From an uncultured Eubacteriales bacterium (GTDB lineage: Bacteria > Bacillota > Clostridia > Christensenellales > CAG-138), in contig UQWD01000009.1 in the NCBI GenBank assembly GCA_900544555.1, forward strand, positions 1 to 64,000: a stretch of DNA of 64,000 bases. The letters run 5' to 3'. Position 1 is the first letter of the stretch. Each line of letters opens with the position of its first letter. Below the pieces are notes generated by a model, which saw only the letters and a list, made by a program, of their open reading frames with translations, ran no database searches and was not told the origin of the DNA. The translations under genes were made by a program, and so were the position numbers. Below, in pieces: positions 16,454 to 24,931 of this stretch.

Positions 16454-17650
16454 TTATCCTTCAAGAACAGCCGCCGCAAAATCACGACCGAACTCCGTCG
16501 CCTCGTCCAACTGCCGCTCCGAAGGATTAAACCGAACCTTTAGCCCGGGCAGGGGCAAATTTAGCTTAAGCTGCTTCATCCTGTCGGTCAGGTTCCCAAC
16601 AGCTTCTCCGCTCCAGCCGTAGCTGCCGAAAGCGCCGGCCTTTTTCCCACGGTGTATGATAGGGTTGAGATCGAGCAGCATCTCCCAAACCGGCGGGAGC
16701 GCGTCGCCCAAAATGGTCGGGCTGCCGAGCAGGAAACCCGCGCTGCCCGCAATGGCTTTTGAAGCCTCGGCCTTATCGTCCGTAACCAGATCATAAAGCC
16801 TTACGTCGCTTACGCCGCCTTCCCTGATCCCGTTCGCGATAGCTTCCGCAAGCCTCGCTGTATAGCCGTAGGAAGAAACGTACGCCACGCAAGCGTATAC
16901 CGGGCGGTTTTCCTCCGGCGCGCTCCACCGCTTGTACATGCCGATGTATTTATCCAGGTTCTCACGCAATACCGGCCCGTGGCCGTTGCCGATAAAGGAA
17001 ACGTCCAGCCCCTCGATCCGCTTAATGGCGTTGAGCATGTGCGGGTTTGCGTAGGGGCCGATGATGTTGTCAAAATAATATCTATACGCGTCGGTAAAAT
17101 CCCCTTCAATAAGGTCGTTGAATATCCTTTCGTCCGCATAATGGCAGCCGAAGCTGTCGCAAGTGAAAAGCGCCTTGCGTTCGGGAATATAGGTATACAT
17201 GGAATCGGGCCAATGCAGCATGGGCACGTGGATAAACGTAAGCGTCATTCCGCCCAAATCCACCGAATCCTTTTCCGTTACCACCCTGTGCGGGAACGGC
17301 CTGTTTACAATTTCCTTAAGGAAAGCGATAGCTGTCGCCGACCCGAGTACGGTCGCGTTGGGGGCGTATTCGAGCAGCCTCGCCAGCGAGCCGGAATGAT
17401 CCGGTTCCGTATGGTTCACTACGATATAATCGATTTCACCCGGGTCGCACACCTCGCGTATGTTCTTGATATATTCATCAAAAAATCTATCCTTTGCCGT
17501 TTCAAACAGCGCCGTCTTATCCCCGCCCCTTACAAGATAGGAATTATAGGTGGTGCCGTATTGCGTATGCATGATGATGTCAAACACGCGCAGATCTTTA
17601 TCTAGCACGCCAACATAATAAATATCGTCCATCGCCTTTATCGCTGACAT
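16454..17650 (-). CDS. Flavodiiron protein (O2/NO reductase)
   Basis: 398 aa. The metallo-beta-lactamase domain has the diiron ligands HTEPDH (H80, E82, D84, H85), HVPMLHWPDSM and CDSFGCH. The C-terminal flavodoxin domain begins about residue 252 (VYACVAYVSSYGYTARLAEAI). These soluble enzymes reduce O2 to water, or NO to N2O, using electrons from rubredoxin. In anaerobes they protect against oxygen. It is followed after 16 bp by the rubredoxin-fused reductase, which gives a complete electron path from NADH. The start at ATG 17650 is preceded by GGCAGGAAA. Confidence 0.93.
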   Translation of the reverse strand: MSAIKAMDDIYYVGVLDKDLRVFDIIMHTQYGTTYNSYLVRGGDKTALFETAKDRFFDEYIKNIREVCDPGEIDYIVVNHTEPDHSGSLARLLEYAPNATVLGSATAIAFLKEIVNRPFPHRVVTEKDSVDLGGMTLTFIHVPMLHWPDSMYTYIPERKALFTCDSFGCHYADERIFNDLIEGDFTDAYRYYFDNIIGPYANPHMLNAIKRIEGLDVSFIGNGHGPVLRENLDKYIGMYKRWSAPEENRPVYACVAYVSSYGYTARLAEAIANGIREGGVSDVRLYDLVTDDKAEASKAIAGSAGFLLGSPTILGDALPPVWEMLLDLNPIIHRGKKAGAFGSYGWSGEAVGNLTDRMKQLKLNLPLPGLKVRFNPSERQLDEATEFGRDFAAAVLEG

Positions 17651-17966
17651 AATGTTTTCCTGCCTTTCTTTACCTTAAGTTTGTATCCTTCTTCCATTCT
17701 ATACTATATTATCCTCTCGGGGCAATGCTTTATACCGCGCGCCGGTACAAGCACGCCGCGCCTCCTCGGGAGGATTGCCCGCGCCGCCAAAGACAACTGC
17801 AAAGGCATAAGCCGTACGCTCGCGATAATTGCTCATAAGCGGCAAAAGACCCGTTATAATTGAACTCCTTTCATTGCCTTCCCCGCTTAAAGCGTTATCA
17901 GGCCAATCACGCAAGGACCCATGTAGAATCTAAAAAAGAAGCGATGCGGCTGCTTTTTAAGCAGAA
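17651..17966. other. Intergenic region upstream of the flavodiiron operon
   Basis: No gene supported. Close to the flavodiiron start there is an AT-rich stretch (about 17695-17715, minus-strand TAATATAGTATAGAAT) that could hold a -10, but no strong -35 is seen. Confidence 0.4.
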
Positions 17967-17994
17967 TTGGCAGGTCGGTATACCGCCCTGCCAA
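17967..17994 (-). terminator. Hairpin after the alcohol dehydrogenase gene
   Basis: TTGGCAGG and CCTGCCAA form a perfect 8-bp stem about 25 bp beyond the dehydrogenase stop. On the minus strand it is followed by TTCTGCTT, only weakly T-rich. Confidence 0.5.
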
Positions 17995-18018
17995 CTTAAG
18001 TATATATAACTGTTTAAG

Positions 18019-19194
18019 TTAGAAATCCACGCGCGCGCCGTCATAGATGCATCTAAACAGCTTTTCCATCTCCTTTGGTACAATAGGCCTCGGGTTGGAG
18101 CCCGTGCAGGCGTCGCCCACGGCCAGCTCCGAAATCCTGGCGATTTTCTCGTTAAACTCCGTTTCGCCTATGCCGAACTCCCTCAGCGTTGCTGGAATGC
18201 CCAGCGACTTATTCAACCCCTCGATCTTGGCGCACAGCTTCTCAGTGAGCTCATCGTCGTCCCTGCCGTCAAGCCCGATGAACCGCGCTATCTCAGCATA
18301 GCGTTCAGCCGCGTTGGGCTTATTAAAGCGTATGACGTACGGCAGATAGATGGCGTTCGCGCAGCCGTGGGGTATATGGCCCGTTGAGAACGCCGCGCCG
18401 GTTTTATGCGCCATAGAGTGTACGATCCCCAGCAGCGCGTTGGAGAAGGCCATGCCCGCCATACACTGCGCGTAATGCATCTGCTCCCGCGCCTGTGCGC
18501 AGCCGTTGAACGAATCCTCAAGGTATTCAAACACCATCTGGATGGCCCTGAGCGCCAGCGGATCGGTAAAGGGGGAATGCAGCGTGGAAACATAAGCCTC
18601 AATCGCGTGGGTGAGCGCGTCCACACCCGTATGCGCCGTTAGCGTTTTTGGCATGGTCTGCGCGATATCCGGATCGACAATCGCGATATCTGGGGTAATG
18701 TTAAAGTCCGCCAGCGGATACTTTACGCCCGTAGCATAGTCTGTTATGACAGAAAACGCCGTTACCTCCGTGGCCGTGCCTGAGGTGGAGGGAATGGCCA
18801 CGAATTTCGCCTTCTGGCGCAGCTCGGGGAAGCTGAACGGGGTAATCAGCTGTTCAAACGTGGTTTCAGGATACTCGTAAAACGCCCACATCGCCTTCGC
18901 GGCGTCGATCGGGGAACCGCCGCCTATGGATACTATCCAGTCCGGCTCAAACTCCCTCATAGCCTCTGCGCCGCGCATAACCGTTTCAACGGAGGGATCA
19001 GGCTCAACATTTTCAAAAAGGCTCGTTTCAATGCCGGCTTCACTTAAATAACCAATGACCCTGTCCAGAAAGCCGAACCGCTTCATGGATCCGCCGCCGA
19101 CAACGATAATCGCCCTTTTCCCCTTTAGCGTTTTGAGCGCCTCTAGGGAGCCTTTTCCAAAATATAAATCCCTGGGAAGAGTAAAGCGCGCCAT
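18019..19194 (-). CDS. Iron-containing alcohol dehydrogenase
   Basis: 391 aa, of the type III alcohol dehydrogenase family. The NAD-binding GGGSPIDAAKAMWAF and the metal-site segments THAIEAYVST, HSMAHKTGAAF and IPHGCANAIYLP are all present, supplying the Asp/His ligands. It oxidises or reduces small alcohols/aldehydes with NAD(P)H, most likely working as an NADH sink (aldehyde to alcohol) in fermentation. Start ATG 19194 with GGAGG 8 bases upstream; longer starts lack an RBS. Its upstream region carries a 24-bp operator-like sequence almost identical to one at the hydrogenase-sensor promoter, suggesting shared redox control. Confidence 0.93.
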   Translation of the reverse strand: MARFTLPRDLYFGKGSLEALKTLKGKRAIIVVGGGSMKRFGFLDRVIGYLSEAGIETSLFENVEPDPSVETVMRGAEAMREFEPDWIVSIGGGSPIDAAKAMWAFYEYPETTFEQLITPFSFPELRQKAKFVAIPSTSGTATEVTAFSVITDYATGVKYPLADFNITPDIAIVDPDIAQTMPKTLTAHTGVDALTHAIEAYVSTLHSPFTDPLALRAIQMVFEYLEDSFNGCAQAREQMHYAQCMAGMAFSNALLGIVHSMAHKTGAAFSTGHIPHGCANAIYLPYVIRFNKPNAAERYAEIARFIGLDGRDDDELTEKLCAKIEGLNKSLGIPATLREFGIGETEFNEKIARISELAVGDACTGSNPRPIVPKEMEKLFRCIYDGARVDF

Positions 19195-19313
19195 AATCAA
19201 TACCTCCAAAAACAATATTTTAATCTATTGAGTCCGCCGCTTGAAGCGGAGCGGTTTCTTTCTCTGTCAACAAAATATCAAACTTGGAAGGCAATGTAAA
19301 ATGTATCTGCGGC

Positions 19314-19351
19314 ATATCGGTATCTATTTATCGATATGGCATTATCGATAT
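19314..19351 (-). promoter_or_regulatory. Operator-like site upstream of the alcohol dehydrogenase
   Basis: A 24-bp site (19314-19337) has half-sites ATATC and GATAT separated by 14 bp. It differs at only 2 of 24 positions from the site at 24195-24218. Next to it (19342-19351) is a second copy of the ten-base half ATATCGATAA, so on the minus strand this 10-mer occurs twice with a 4-bp gap. A GATAAT -10-like hexamer lies at 19341-19346. The array sits between the dehydrogenase and the end of the LysR gene, 120-155 bp from the start codon. Confidence 0.7.
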
Positions 19352-20289
19352 TATCCTTCCGGTTTACATAAAAGCCCATCCCGAACGCGCTTTACATGCT
19401 CCATAAACGTGAGTTCCAGCCGTTTGAGGCGGTATCCCTCCCGATAGACCAGCATGTCGCACCATCTTGGCGCTTCGTCCGCCGGGCGTTCCTCAAGGCC
19501 GTACTGTTCAAGTATTTCCCGGGGCATAGGGGAAACCCACATGTATGTATTGGGTACCCTTCTGAGTAAATCGAATTGGCTCCCCCGCTCGTAGATAACC
19601 ACCCTGCGCTTGGCGTTCTCCTCGTTTTTCATGCGCCGGGCTTGCGAGAAGGAAAGCTGGGGAATCGCGATATCCCCGTGCGTAAGCTCGACGCATTGGT
19701 TTAATGCCTCTTGCCCGATTCTCTCCATCGCGGCCAGGGCATTTTCTTTGGAAAAGATGATTCGGGATTCAAACATCCATATTGGCTCGCTGGCCATACC
19801 CTTTTCCTCAAGCCAGCGCATAAAATGATCCATATACTCAGCCGGAAACCGGATTATACCGATATTTGATTCGCCGTACTGGATATGGTTAACCGTATTG
19901 CCCACGCCCGTTTCATGGTATTCAAACGCGTAAGGGGCTTCCTCACCGATCCCGTTAATAAAATCCGTAAACGCGTAGGAGATATAGCTGGCCCTCGGCG
20001 CGCAGACGCGCAAAGCTGTTTTGGCCCCGGTTTTCCCGCGCTCAAAGCGCGACTCAAAATCGTCCATTTGTGCAAGCAGGTTTTTTGCGTGAAACAAAAA
20101 TTCCTCGCCGCTCTGAGTTGGCTCAACGCCCGTGCGCGTGCGCACGAAGAGCGACGCGCCGATGTTTTCTTCAAGCTCCCTTATTGCTTTACTAAGGTTC
20201 GGCTGCCCCATAAACAGATTTTCGGCGGCCTGGGAAATGGAGCCGGCCTTTTCAACCTCAACCGCGTAACGAAGATAATGTATATTCAA
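19351..20289 (-). CDS. LysR family transcriptional regulator
   Basis: 312 aa. The N-terminal winged helix-turn-helix is clear (residues 1-60: LRYAVEVEKAGSISQAAENLFMGQPNLSKAIRELEE, then GASLFVRTRTGVEPTQSGEEFL). A periplasmic-binding-protein-like effector domain follows, and the effector is unknown. A TTG start at 20289 is chosen because AGGAGGG lies 5 bases upstream and the usual MNIHYLRY-type N terminus starts there. It lies 63 bp downstream of rex and probably belongs to the same operon. The gene end reaches the operator array of the alcohol dehydrogenase, making it a candidate for binding that site. Confidence 0.9.
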   Translation of the reverse strand: MNIHYLRYAVEVEKAGSISQAAENLFMGQPNLSKAIRELEENIGASLFVRTRTGVEPTQSGEEFLFHAKNLLAQMDDFESRFERGKTGAKTALRVCAPRASYISYAFTDFINGIGEEAPYAFEYHETGVGNTVNHIQYGESNIGIIRFPAEYMDHFMRWLEEKGMASEPIWMFESRIIFSKENALAAMERIGQEALNQCVELTHGDIAIPQLSFSQARRMKNEENAKRRVVIYERGSQFDLLRRVPNTYMWVSPMPREILEQYGLEERPADEAPRWCDMLVYREGYRLKRLELTFMEHVKRVRDGLLCKPEG

Positions 20290-20352
20290 TGCTTCCCTCC
20301 TATTTTCAGCAAGCGCAGCACGGCTCCGCCGCACCCGCCGTAATATAACCGT

Positions 20353-21012
20353 TTAACGACTCTCATTTTTAAGCGCAGAGAGATGGCTGGACAGTCGCGC
20401 AAGCCCCAGCGCCATATCCTCGTTTTCCACCAGCACGCCTTCCGGCGCGTTTAAATGGACGGGCGCGAAATTCCATATGGCCGTAACGCCGCCATCCACA
20501 AGGCGGTCGCAAACCTCCTGCGCCGCCTGGGCGGGCGTTGCGATAATACCGATAGGCGCCTTTATCCGCCTGCAAAGCTCCACAAGCCGTGAAACGTGAA
20601 AAATAGGCTTGTTGGACACGCTGCCTCCCTCAAGGGCGGGGTCGCTGTCAAACCCCATCAGGATATTGAGCCCGTACGCCTCGAACCCGCCGTACGCCAG
20701 TAGCGCCCTGCCAAGATGACCTACGCCCACAAGCACGGCCTCGCTTATATTATCATAGCCAAGGCAAGCCTCGATATCCGCGATGAGCCCTTCGACCTCA
20801 AAACCCTTTTTGGGCTTTCCCGCCGTGGCGCTTACCGCCGCGAGGTCCTTTCTTACCTGAACCTCGTTCAATCCCAGTTTAGCCGCCAGCATGGGCGCTG
20901 AAACGGATTCGCCTCCGGACTGCTTTATGCCGTAAAGCAGTGTCAGGTACCGGGGCAGCCTGCCGAACGCCTGCTTGGAGACCGGCTTTCGTTCCGTATC
21001 CATCATTTCCAT
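20353..21012 (-). CDS. rex: Redox-sensing transcriptional repressor Rex
   Basis: 219 aa. N-terminal winged helix (RLPRYLTLLYGIKQSGGESVSAPMLAAKLGLNEVQVRKDLAAVSATAGKPKKGFEVEGLI) and a Rossmann domain with the NAD(H)-binding GVGHLGRALLAY. Rex represses fermentation and NADH-oxidation genes and is released when NADH/NAD+ is high. The start ATG 21012 has AGGAAGG 6 bases upstream. It begins 25 bp after the phosphatase gene, placing a cytoplasmic redox regulator in the same operon as a hydrogenase-like sensor. No clear Rex box was found in the window. Confidence 0.95.
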   Translation of the reverse strand: MEMMDTERKPVSKQAFGRLPRYLTLLYGIKQSGGESVSAPMLAAKLGLNEVQVRKDLAAVSATAGKPKKGFEVEGLIADIEACLGYDNISEAVLVGVGHLGRALLAYGGFEAYGLNILMGFDSDPALEGGSVSNKPIFHVSRLVELCRRIKAPIGIIATPAQAAQEVCDRLVDGGVTAIWNFAPVHLNAPEGVLVENEDMALGLARLSSHLSALKNESR

Positions 21013-21037
21013 AAGCCGCCTTCCTAAAAAAGAACAA

Positions 21038-22219
21038 TCAGTGATATTCAACCGCCGCGTCTCTGCCCAGCCTGCGCAAGCATGCCGCAATATCCTCCAC
21101 CAGCTTGAGTTTGATGTTCAGGCTGATGGGCATCTCGGGATTCTGGTGCGCGGGGTTGAGGGCTCTGCCCACGATAAAGCGAGCGCCCGTGGATTTGAGT
21201 ATCAGGTACGACGCGAGAAGGTGGGCGGCGTCCCGTTTGCTCTTGAGGGCGTTTTCCCTGCCCGGCCCGCCTTTTTCATACCTGTTCATCAATTCGAGCG
21301 TTTTGCTTAACGTAACAACGCCCTCTGTCACCAAATCCACGCCGCTTATCCTGCCCACGGGCGGCACATCCAAAGAAACATATTCCAGCTGCGTTTCAAG
21401 CTCCCGGCCCGTAACCCGGCTTACTATCTGCGACGTCGTACCGCCGCACACGATTTTTACGCCCGGCGAGTCCATCATCTCGCATACGATACGCTCATCC
21501 TCCGCCGGATCCATAGGCGGCCCCACCATAACATACGCGACGTTGGGCTTTAATACGCGGCATACCGCTACGGTAGTATCGTCGCCCGGCTTATCTGCGT
21601 ACAGCATGTTGCACGCCTCAAGCAAATCCTCCTCCACGGCCTGGGCCGATGAGTGCGCGCTGTACCGCCTCTCCAGATAATCAATCACGTTATCGCGCTG
21701 CCACCCGAGGTTCAGCGTCATGCCGATGCCCGCGTGTATAACGCCGTCGCTGAAGAAAACGAGCAGATCATCGGGCTCCATGATAACATGGCTTTCACGG
21801 ATACGCTTGCCGCCGATTACCCGCTCAACAGTGTCCAGCTCCTGCCTGCGGCCGCGCCGCAATAGCACAAGGCCCGGATTATCAAATTCAACTATTCGCG
21901 CCTGCCCGGAGGGGGACAGCCTTAAAAATGTAAACGTGGCGTACGCTACGCCGCGCTCGCGGCAGATGGGGAGCGTGGCGGCCATCGTTTCAACAATATC
22001 CTCAACCGCGGCGTCGGCCTCAAGCATGGTGGATACGATTTTGCTCGTGAGGGAAGCCAGGATGTTCGCTTTTACCCCGCTCCCCATTCCGTCGGCAAGC
22101 ACCATGATGGTGTCGCCGCCGCATTTAATAATTTCCACCTTATCTCCGCACAATTCCTCGCCGTATTTACACAGGCTCCCCCAGCCCGTTTCAAAAAACA
22201 ATTCCTTCATACCGCTCAT
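21038..22219 (-). CDS. SpoIIE-family PP2C serine phosphatase
   Basis: 393 aa. The PP2C (SpoIIE/RsbU type) core occupies residues about 15-240, with metal-binding LADGMGSG (about 41-48), FFSDGV (about 155-160) and KPGDDTTV. A C-terminal region of about 140 residues (VGPPMDPAEDERIV, KIVCGGTTSQIV and on) is a second domain common in hydrogenase-linked homologues. It shares an ATGA overlap with the upstream sensory hydrogenase gene, so the two proteins are translationally coupled. The likely role is output of the sensor by dephosphorylating a regulator, perhaps an anti-sigma antagonist; the target is not in the window. Confidence 0.88.
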   Translation of the reverse strand: MSGMKELFFETGWGSLCKYGEELCGDKVEIIKCGGDTIMVLADGMGSGVKANILASLTSKIVSTMLEADAAVEDIVETMAATLPICRERGVAYATFTFLRLSPSGQARIVEFDNPGLVLLRRGRRQELDTVERVIGGKRIRESHVIMEPDDLLVFFSDGVIHAGIGMTLNLGWQRDNVIDYLERRYSAHSSAQAVEEDLLEACNMLYADKPGDDTTVAVCRVLKPNVAYVMVGPPMDPAEDERIVCEMMDSPGVKIVCGGTTSQIVSRVTGRELETQLEYVSLDVPPVGRISGVDLVTEGVVTLSKTLELMNRYEKGGPGRENALKSKRDAAHLLASYLILKSTGARFIVGRALNPAHQNPEMPISLNIKLKLVEDIAACLRRLGRDAAVEYH

Positions 22220-23904
22220 TCGCCCCGCATTATGGATTTTTTCAGCGCAATCAGCGCGGCCTTGCTCTCACCGGTCGTTTCCCCGAGCAGGCTCGCAATC
22301 TCCTGCGCCGCGCGCATCTGCTTATCGATAACGTTCTGAGCCGTCTCAAGCATCTCTCTTCGCATATCCTCCATGCGCCTGTGCGTCGCCTCCTGATCCG
22401 TCACATCCTTGCCGACTATCAGGTAATCCCCGTTCTGCACAGGGAGCACGGTTTGTATGACCACCCGCTTGTCGTCGCAAACGCTCACACGCCGGTCGGT
22501 CACGCGCTGCTGCGTGCTTTGTACCTCCTCCAGCTCCCTCGCTGGCAGGTATAGCGTGGCCGGGTAGCCCACGCCCTGGCTTTCGTCTATTCCATACGTC
22601 GCCTGCGCGGCCCGGTTGTACTGGAGGATGCTCCAATCCCCGTCAATGAGGATTAGCGCGTTCGGCGTCGCTTCAATTATCACGTTGGACAGGGATTCCG
22701 CATGCTCCCGCATATAGGGCAGGCACATGCTCAGGTTCGCTTTGCCCTGAAATACGGCTATGGCCTTGTCCCGGCAGCTATCGTAGCCGCAGGTTCCGCA
22801 ATTAAGCATGGATTCGGGCGACGTTTTGCCTATGGACGCGAGAATGGCCGCAATCGTACGTTCATCCGGCATATTGGAGCGTATCCTTACGTGCTCGAAC
22901 GCGGCGCTCATGGGCGCGCTTATGCCCTCCGTCGCTGCGCTCCGCCCGGCGGGGGCCTTTGCATCCGCGTGAATGCGCTCGTTCGCCATAAAGAACGAAA
23001 CCGCTTTATATTGCATGCCCGGTCCTGATACGCAGGAATTGTCGCATGCGCTCATCTCTATAAAGTGACCGGCGCAAACCTGGTTGACTTGAAGATCCTT
23101 AAGCGCGCTTATGCACCGATCCAGCCCGCTTACAACCTCCGTTTTATAGTTCAGGCTCCCCGCCTCGGGTACGGTTTCAATTATTCCGCCCGGAAGCGGG
23201 TAAAGCCGCGCGTCCGGCCTGCGCGCGGACCGGGGGCCTCCGCCCTGCGCGATGGAAGCGCCCTTCCCCTCAAGCAGCTTCTCCAGCTCCTCAAACATGA
23301 GTGCGGCAAATATATCCTTACCCTGTTCGGCCTCATATTTCTTTGAAATACACGGCCCGATAAACGCCACTAGAATATCGTCCCCATATACCTTTTTCAG
23401 CATGCGGGCATGCGCCGTGGCGGGCGTTGCCACGGGCGCGAGGTATATCTTCAACTCGGGAAAATACTTTTCCACCAGCATATTTACGGACGGGCAGCAG
23501 GAAGTGATGATATTTTTCATGCCGCCCTCACGCATGAGCCGGGTATACTCCTCAGATACCGCCGCCGCTCCTATGGACGTTTCCTCCGCCCCGGCAAACC
23601 CGGCCGCCATGAGCGCCGCTTTAAACTGGTCAAATCCCACCCCGGGAAACGCGGCCGCGTACGAGGGCGCCACGCTTGCGTAAACGCGCCTCCCCTTCTC
23701 AAGCTCGCTGAGTACGCGATCCGCAGAGCTTTTTATTTTTTTCGCGTTCTGAGGGCAGATAAGCGCGCACTTGCCGCACAATACGCAATCATCCGATAAT
23801 ATCCTGGCCTCGTCGTTATGAAATGAAATCGCCTTAAGCGCGCAATTCCGTATACATTTGTAGCAGTTCCGGCAGTTCGCCTCTTTTAATTCAATAATGC
23901 TCAT
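22216..23904 (-). CDS. Sensory [FeFe]-hydrogenase-like protein with PAS domain (HydS type)
   Basis: 562 aa. Two [4Fe-4S] motifs (C11, C14, C17, C21; C40, C43, C46, C50), then an H-cluster domain with TSCCPS (134-139), GPC (C187) and EMSACDNSC (C289, C293). A further Fe-S motif CGTCGYDSC...C lies near 368-394, a PAS domain at about 405-515, and a helical tail. Key cysteines are kept, but the motifs deviate from catalytic enzymes (TSCCPSV for TSCCPGW; GPCISKKYE for MPCxxKxxE). PAS fusion and the coupled phosphatase mark it as a group C sensory hydrogenase, thought to sense H2 or redox state. It overlaps the upstream ferredoxin gene by 14 bp. Confidence 0.92.
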   Translation of the reverse strand: MSIIELKEANCRNCYKCIRNCALKAISFHNDEARILSDDCVLCGKCALICPQNAKKIKSSADRVLSELEKGRRVYASVAPSYAAAFPGVGFDQFKAALMAAGFAGAEETSIGAAAVSEEYTRLMREGGMKNIITSCCPSVNMLVEKYFPELKIYLAPVATPATAHARMLKKVYGDDILVAFIGPCISKKYEAEQGKDIFAALMFEELEKLLEGKGASIAQGGGPRSARRPDARLYPLPGGIIETVPEAGSLNYKTEVVSGLDRCISALKDLQVNQVCAGHFIEMSACDNSCVSGPGMQYKAVSFFMANERIHADAKAPAGRSAATEGISAPMSAAFEHVRIRSNMPDERTIAAILASIGKTSPESMLNCGTCGYDSCRDKAIAVFQGKANLSMCLPYMREHAESLSNVIIEATPNALILIDGDWSILQYNRAAQATYGIDESQGVGYPATLYLPARELEEVQSTQQRVTDRRVSVCDDKRVVIQTVLPVQNGDYLIVGKDVTDQEATHRRMEDMRREMLETAQNVIDKQMRAAQEIASLLGETTGESKAALIALKKSIMRGE

Positions 23905-24163
23905 GCTCGTTCTCCTCCAGCACTAGCGGCATAACCTTTGCGTCGAACATCGCCTCCGTATTGGCGATATCAAACCGCCCAAGCAGCTCGCCGTTAAGTT
24001 TAACGCATACCCCGTTCATGCAGTCGCCTAGGCAGAAGCTGGCTTTGAGCTCCACCCTTTTATCTAGGCCGCGCTCCTTAATCAGCCTCTGCAGCTCGCT
24101 TATAACCCCGGGCGAACCCTTTAAATGGCAGGCGCTGCCAATACATACGCTGATGCTAACCAT
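23891..24163 (-). CDS. Thioredoxin-like [2Fe-2S] ferredoxin
   Basis: 90 aa. The fold of the NuoE / HydC-type ferredoxin: SVCIGSACHLKGS (CxxxxC) and SFCLGDCMNGVCV (CxxxC) supply the four [2Fe-2S] cysteines. It is the first gene of the sensor operon and overlaps the hydrogenase-like gene by 14 bp. Probably an electron donor or acceptor for the sensor. RBS GAGGAGG lies just before the ATG at 24163. Confidence 0.92.
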   Translation of the reverse strand: MVSISVCIGSACHLKGSPGVISELQRLIKERGLDKRVELKASFCLGDCMNGVCVKLNGELLGRFDIANTEAMFDAKVMPLVLEENEHEHY

Positions 24164-24194
24164 ATTCCTCCTCGTTTCCGCCTGCCCGGGCGGA

Positions 24195-24245
24195 ATATCA
24201 GTATTTATTTATCGATATTATAGCATTAATCAAGCGCCCATACAA
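24195..24245 (-). promoter_or_regulatory. Promoter and overlapping operator of the hydrogenase-sensor operon
   Basis: On the minus strand, -35 TTGTAT (24240-24245), 17-bp spacer, and an extended -10 TGCTATAAT (TATAAT at 24217-24222). A 24-bp operator-like site (24195-24218) with ATATC/GATAT half-sites overlaps the end of the -10 and covers the expected start point, a repressor position. It matches the alcohol dehydrogenase site at 22 of 24 positions, and at 25 of 28 if four flanking bases are added. Confidence 0.75.
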
Positions 24246-24361
24246 GCAAAATAAAGTATATATGCGCTCATGCCCGCTTTTTTTACCGCGCATGCGGAGC
24301 CTTCAATCAAGCATATATATGGTTATCGGAATGCTGATAACACAAATTGCGGGTGATTGAG

Positions 24362-24931
24362 ATGATGAACTTTATCTGGGGTGGTATGATAGCCATCGGC
24401 ATATTGGCCGGCGTAATCGGCGGCCGCGCGGATCAGCTGCTCGACGCCATGGTGATGGGCGCGGGCGAAGCGGTAACGCTGTGCATCTCCCTCGGCGGCG
24501 CGTATATGCTATGGATGGGCTTGATGGAGGTGGCTCGCCAGGCCGGGCTGATAGATGCGCTCGCGCGCTTGACCCAACCCCTGCTCAGAAAGCTTTTCCC
24601 CGGCGCTGGGCAGGCGGTCGCTCCCATTACGCTGAACCTGGCGGCGAACTTTTTCGGCATGGGAAACGCCGCAACGCCCTTTGGGCTTGCCGCCATGAAG
24701 GCACTTGAGGAGAACAACCCGCAGCCCGGGCGCGCCACGAACGATATGTGCATGTTCCTCTCGCTGAACTCTTCGGCAATCGAGCTGTTGCCTACCACCA
24801 TACTCGCTATGCGTACCGCCGCGGGGTCGGCAGACCCGTATTGCGTCGTCGTGCCGACCTTCATATCCTCCGTAGCCGCATTCGCCGTAGCTATTATTAC
24901 GTGCAAACTGCTTGAAAGGGTATTTCCATGA
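24362..24931 (+). CDS. spmA: Spore maturation protein A
   Basis: 189 aa. An integral membrane protein of the nucleoside-recognition/Gate family, with about four hydrophobic segments. The SpmA signature GGAYMLWMGLMEVARQAGLIDALARLTQPLLRKLFP and NLAANFFGMGNAATPFGLAAM is clear. In Bacillus, SpmA and SpmB are needed for spore core dehydration. Start ATG 24362 (GGTG 6 bases upstream) or 24365. It overlaps spmB by ATGA. It is divergent from the hydrogenase-sensor operon with about 200 bp between. Confidence 0.95.
   Translation: MMNFIWGGMIAIGILAGVIGGRADQLLDAMVMGAGEAVTLCISLGGAYMLWMGLMEVARQAGLIDALARLTQPLLRKLFPGAGQAVAPITLNLAANFFGMGNAATPFGLAAMKALEENNPQPGRATNDMCMFLSLNSSAIELLPTTILAMRTAAGSADPYCVVVPTFISSVAAFAVAIITCKLLERVFP

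Noticed and set aside
24320..24340. TTATC/GATAA inverted repeat upstream of spmA
   Set aside because: Half-sites and spacing differ from the 24-bp shared operator; too short to claim as the same motif.
19195..24346. Search for a Rex box (TTGTTAA-type) near rex, adh or the sensor operon
   Set aside because: No convincing match seen, so no Rex operator is annotated.
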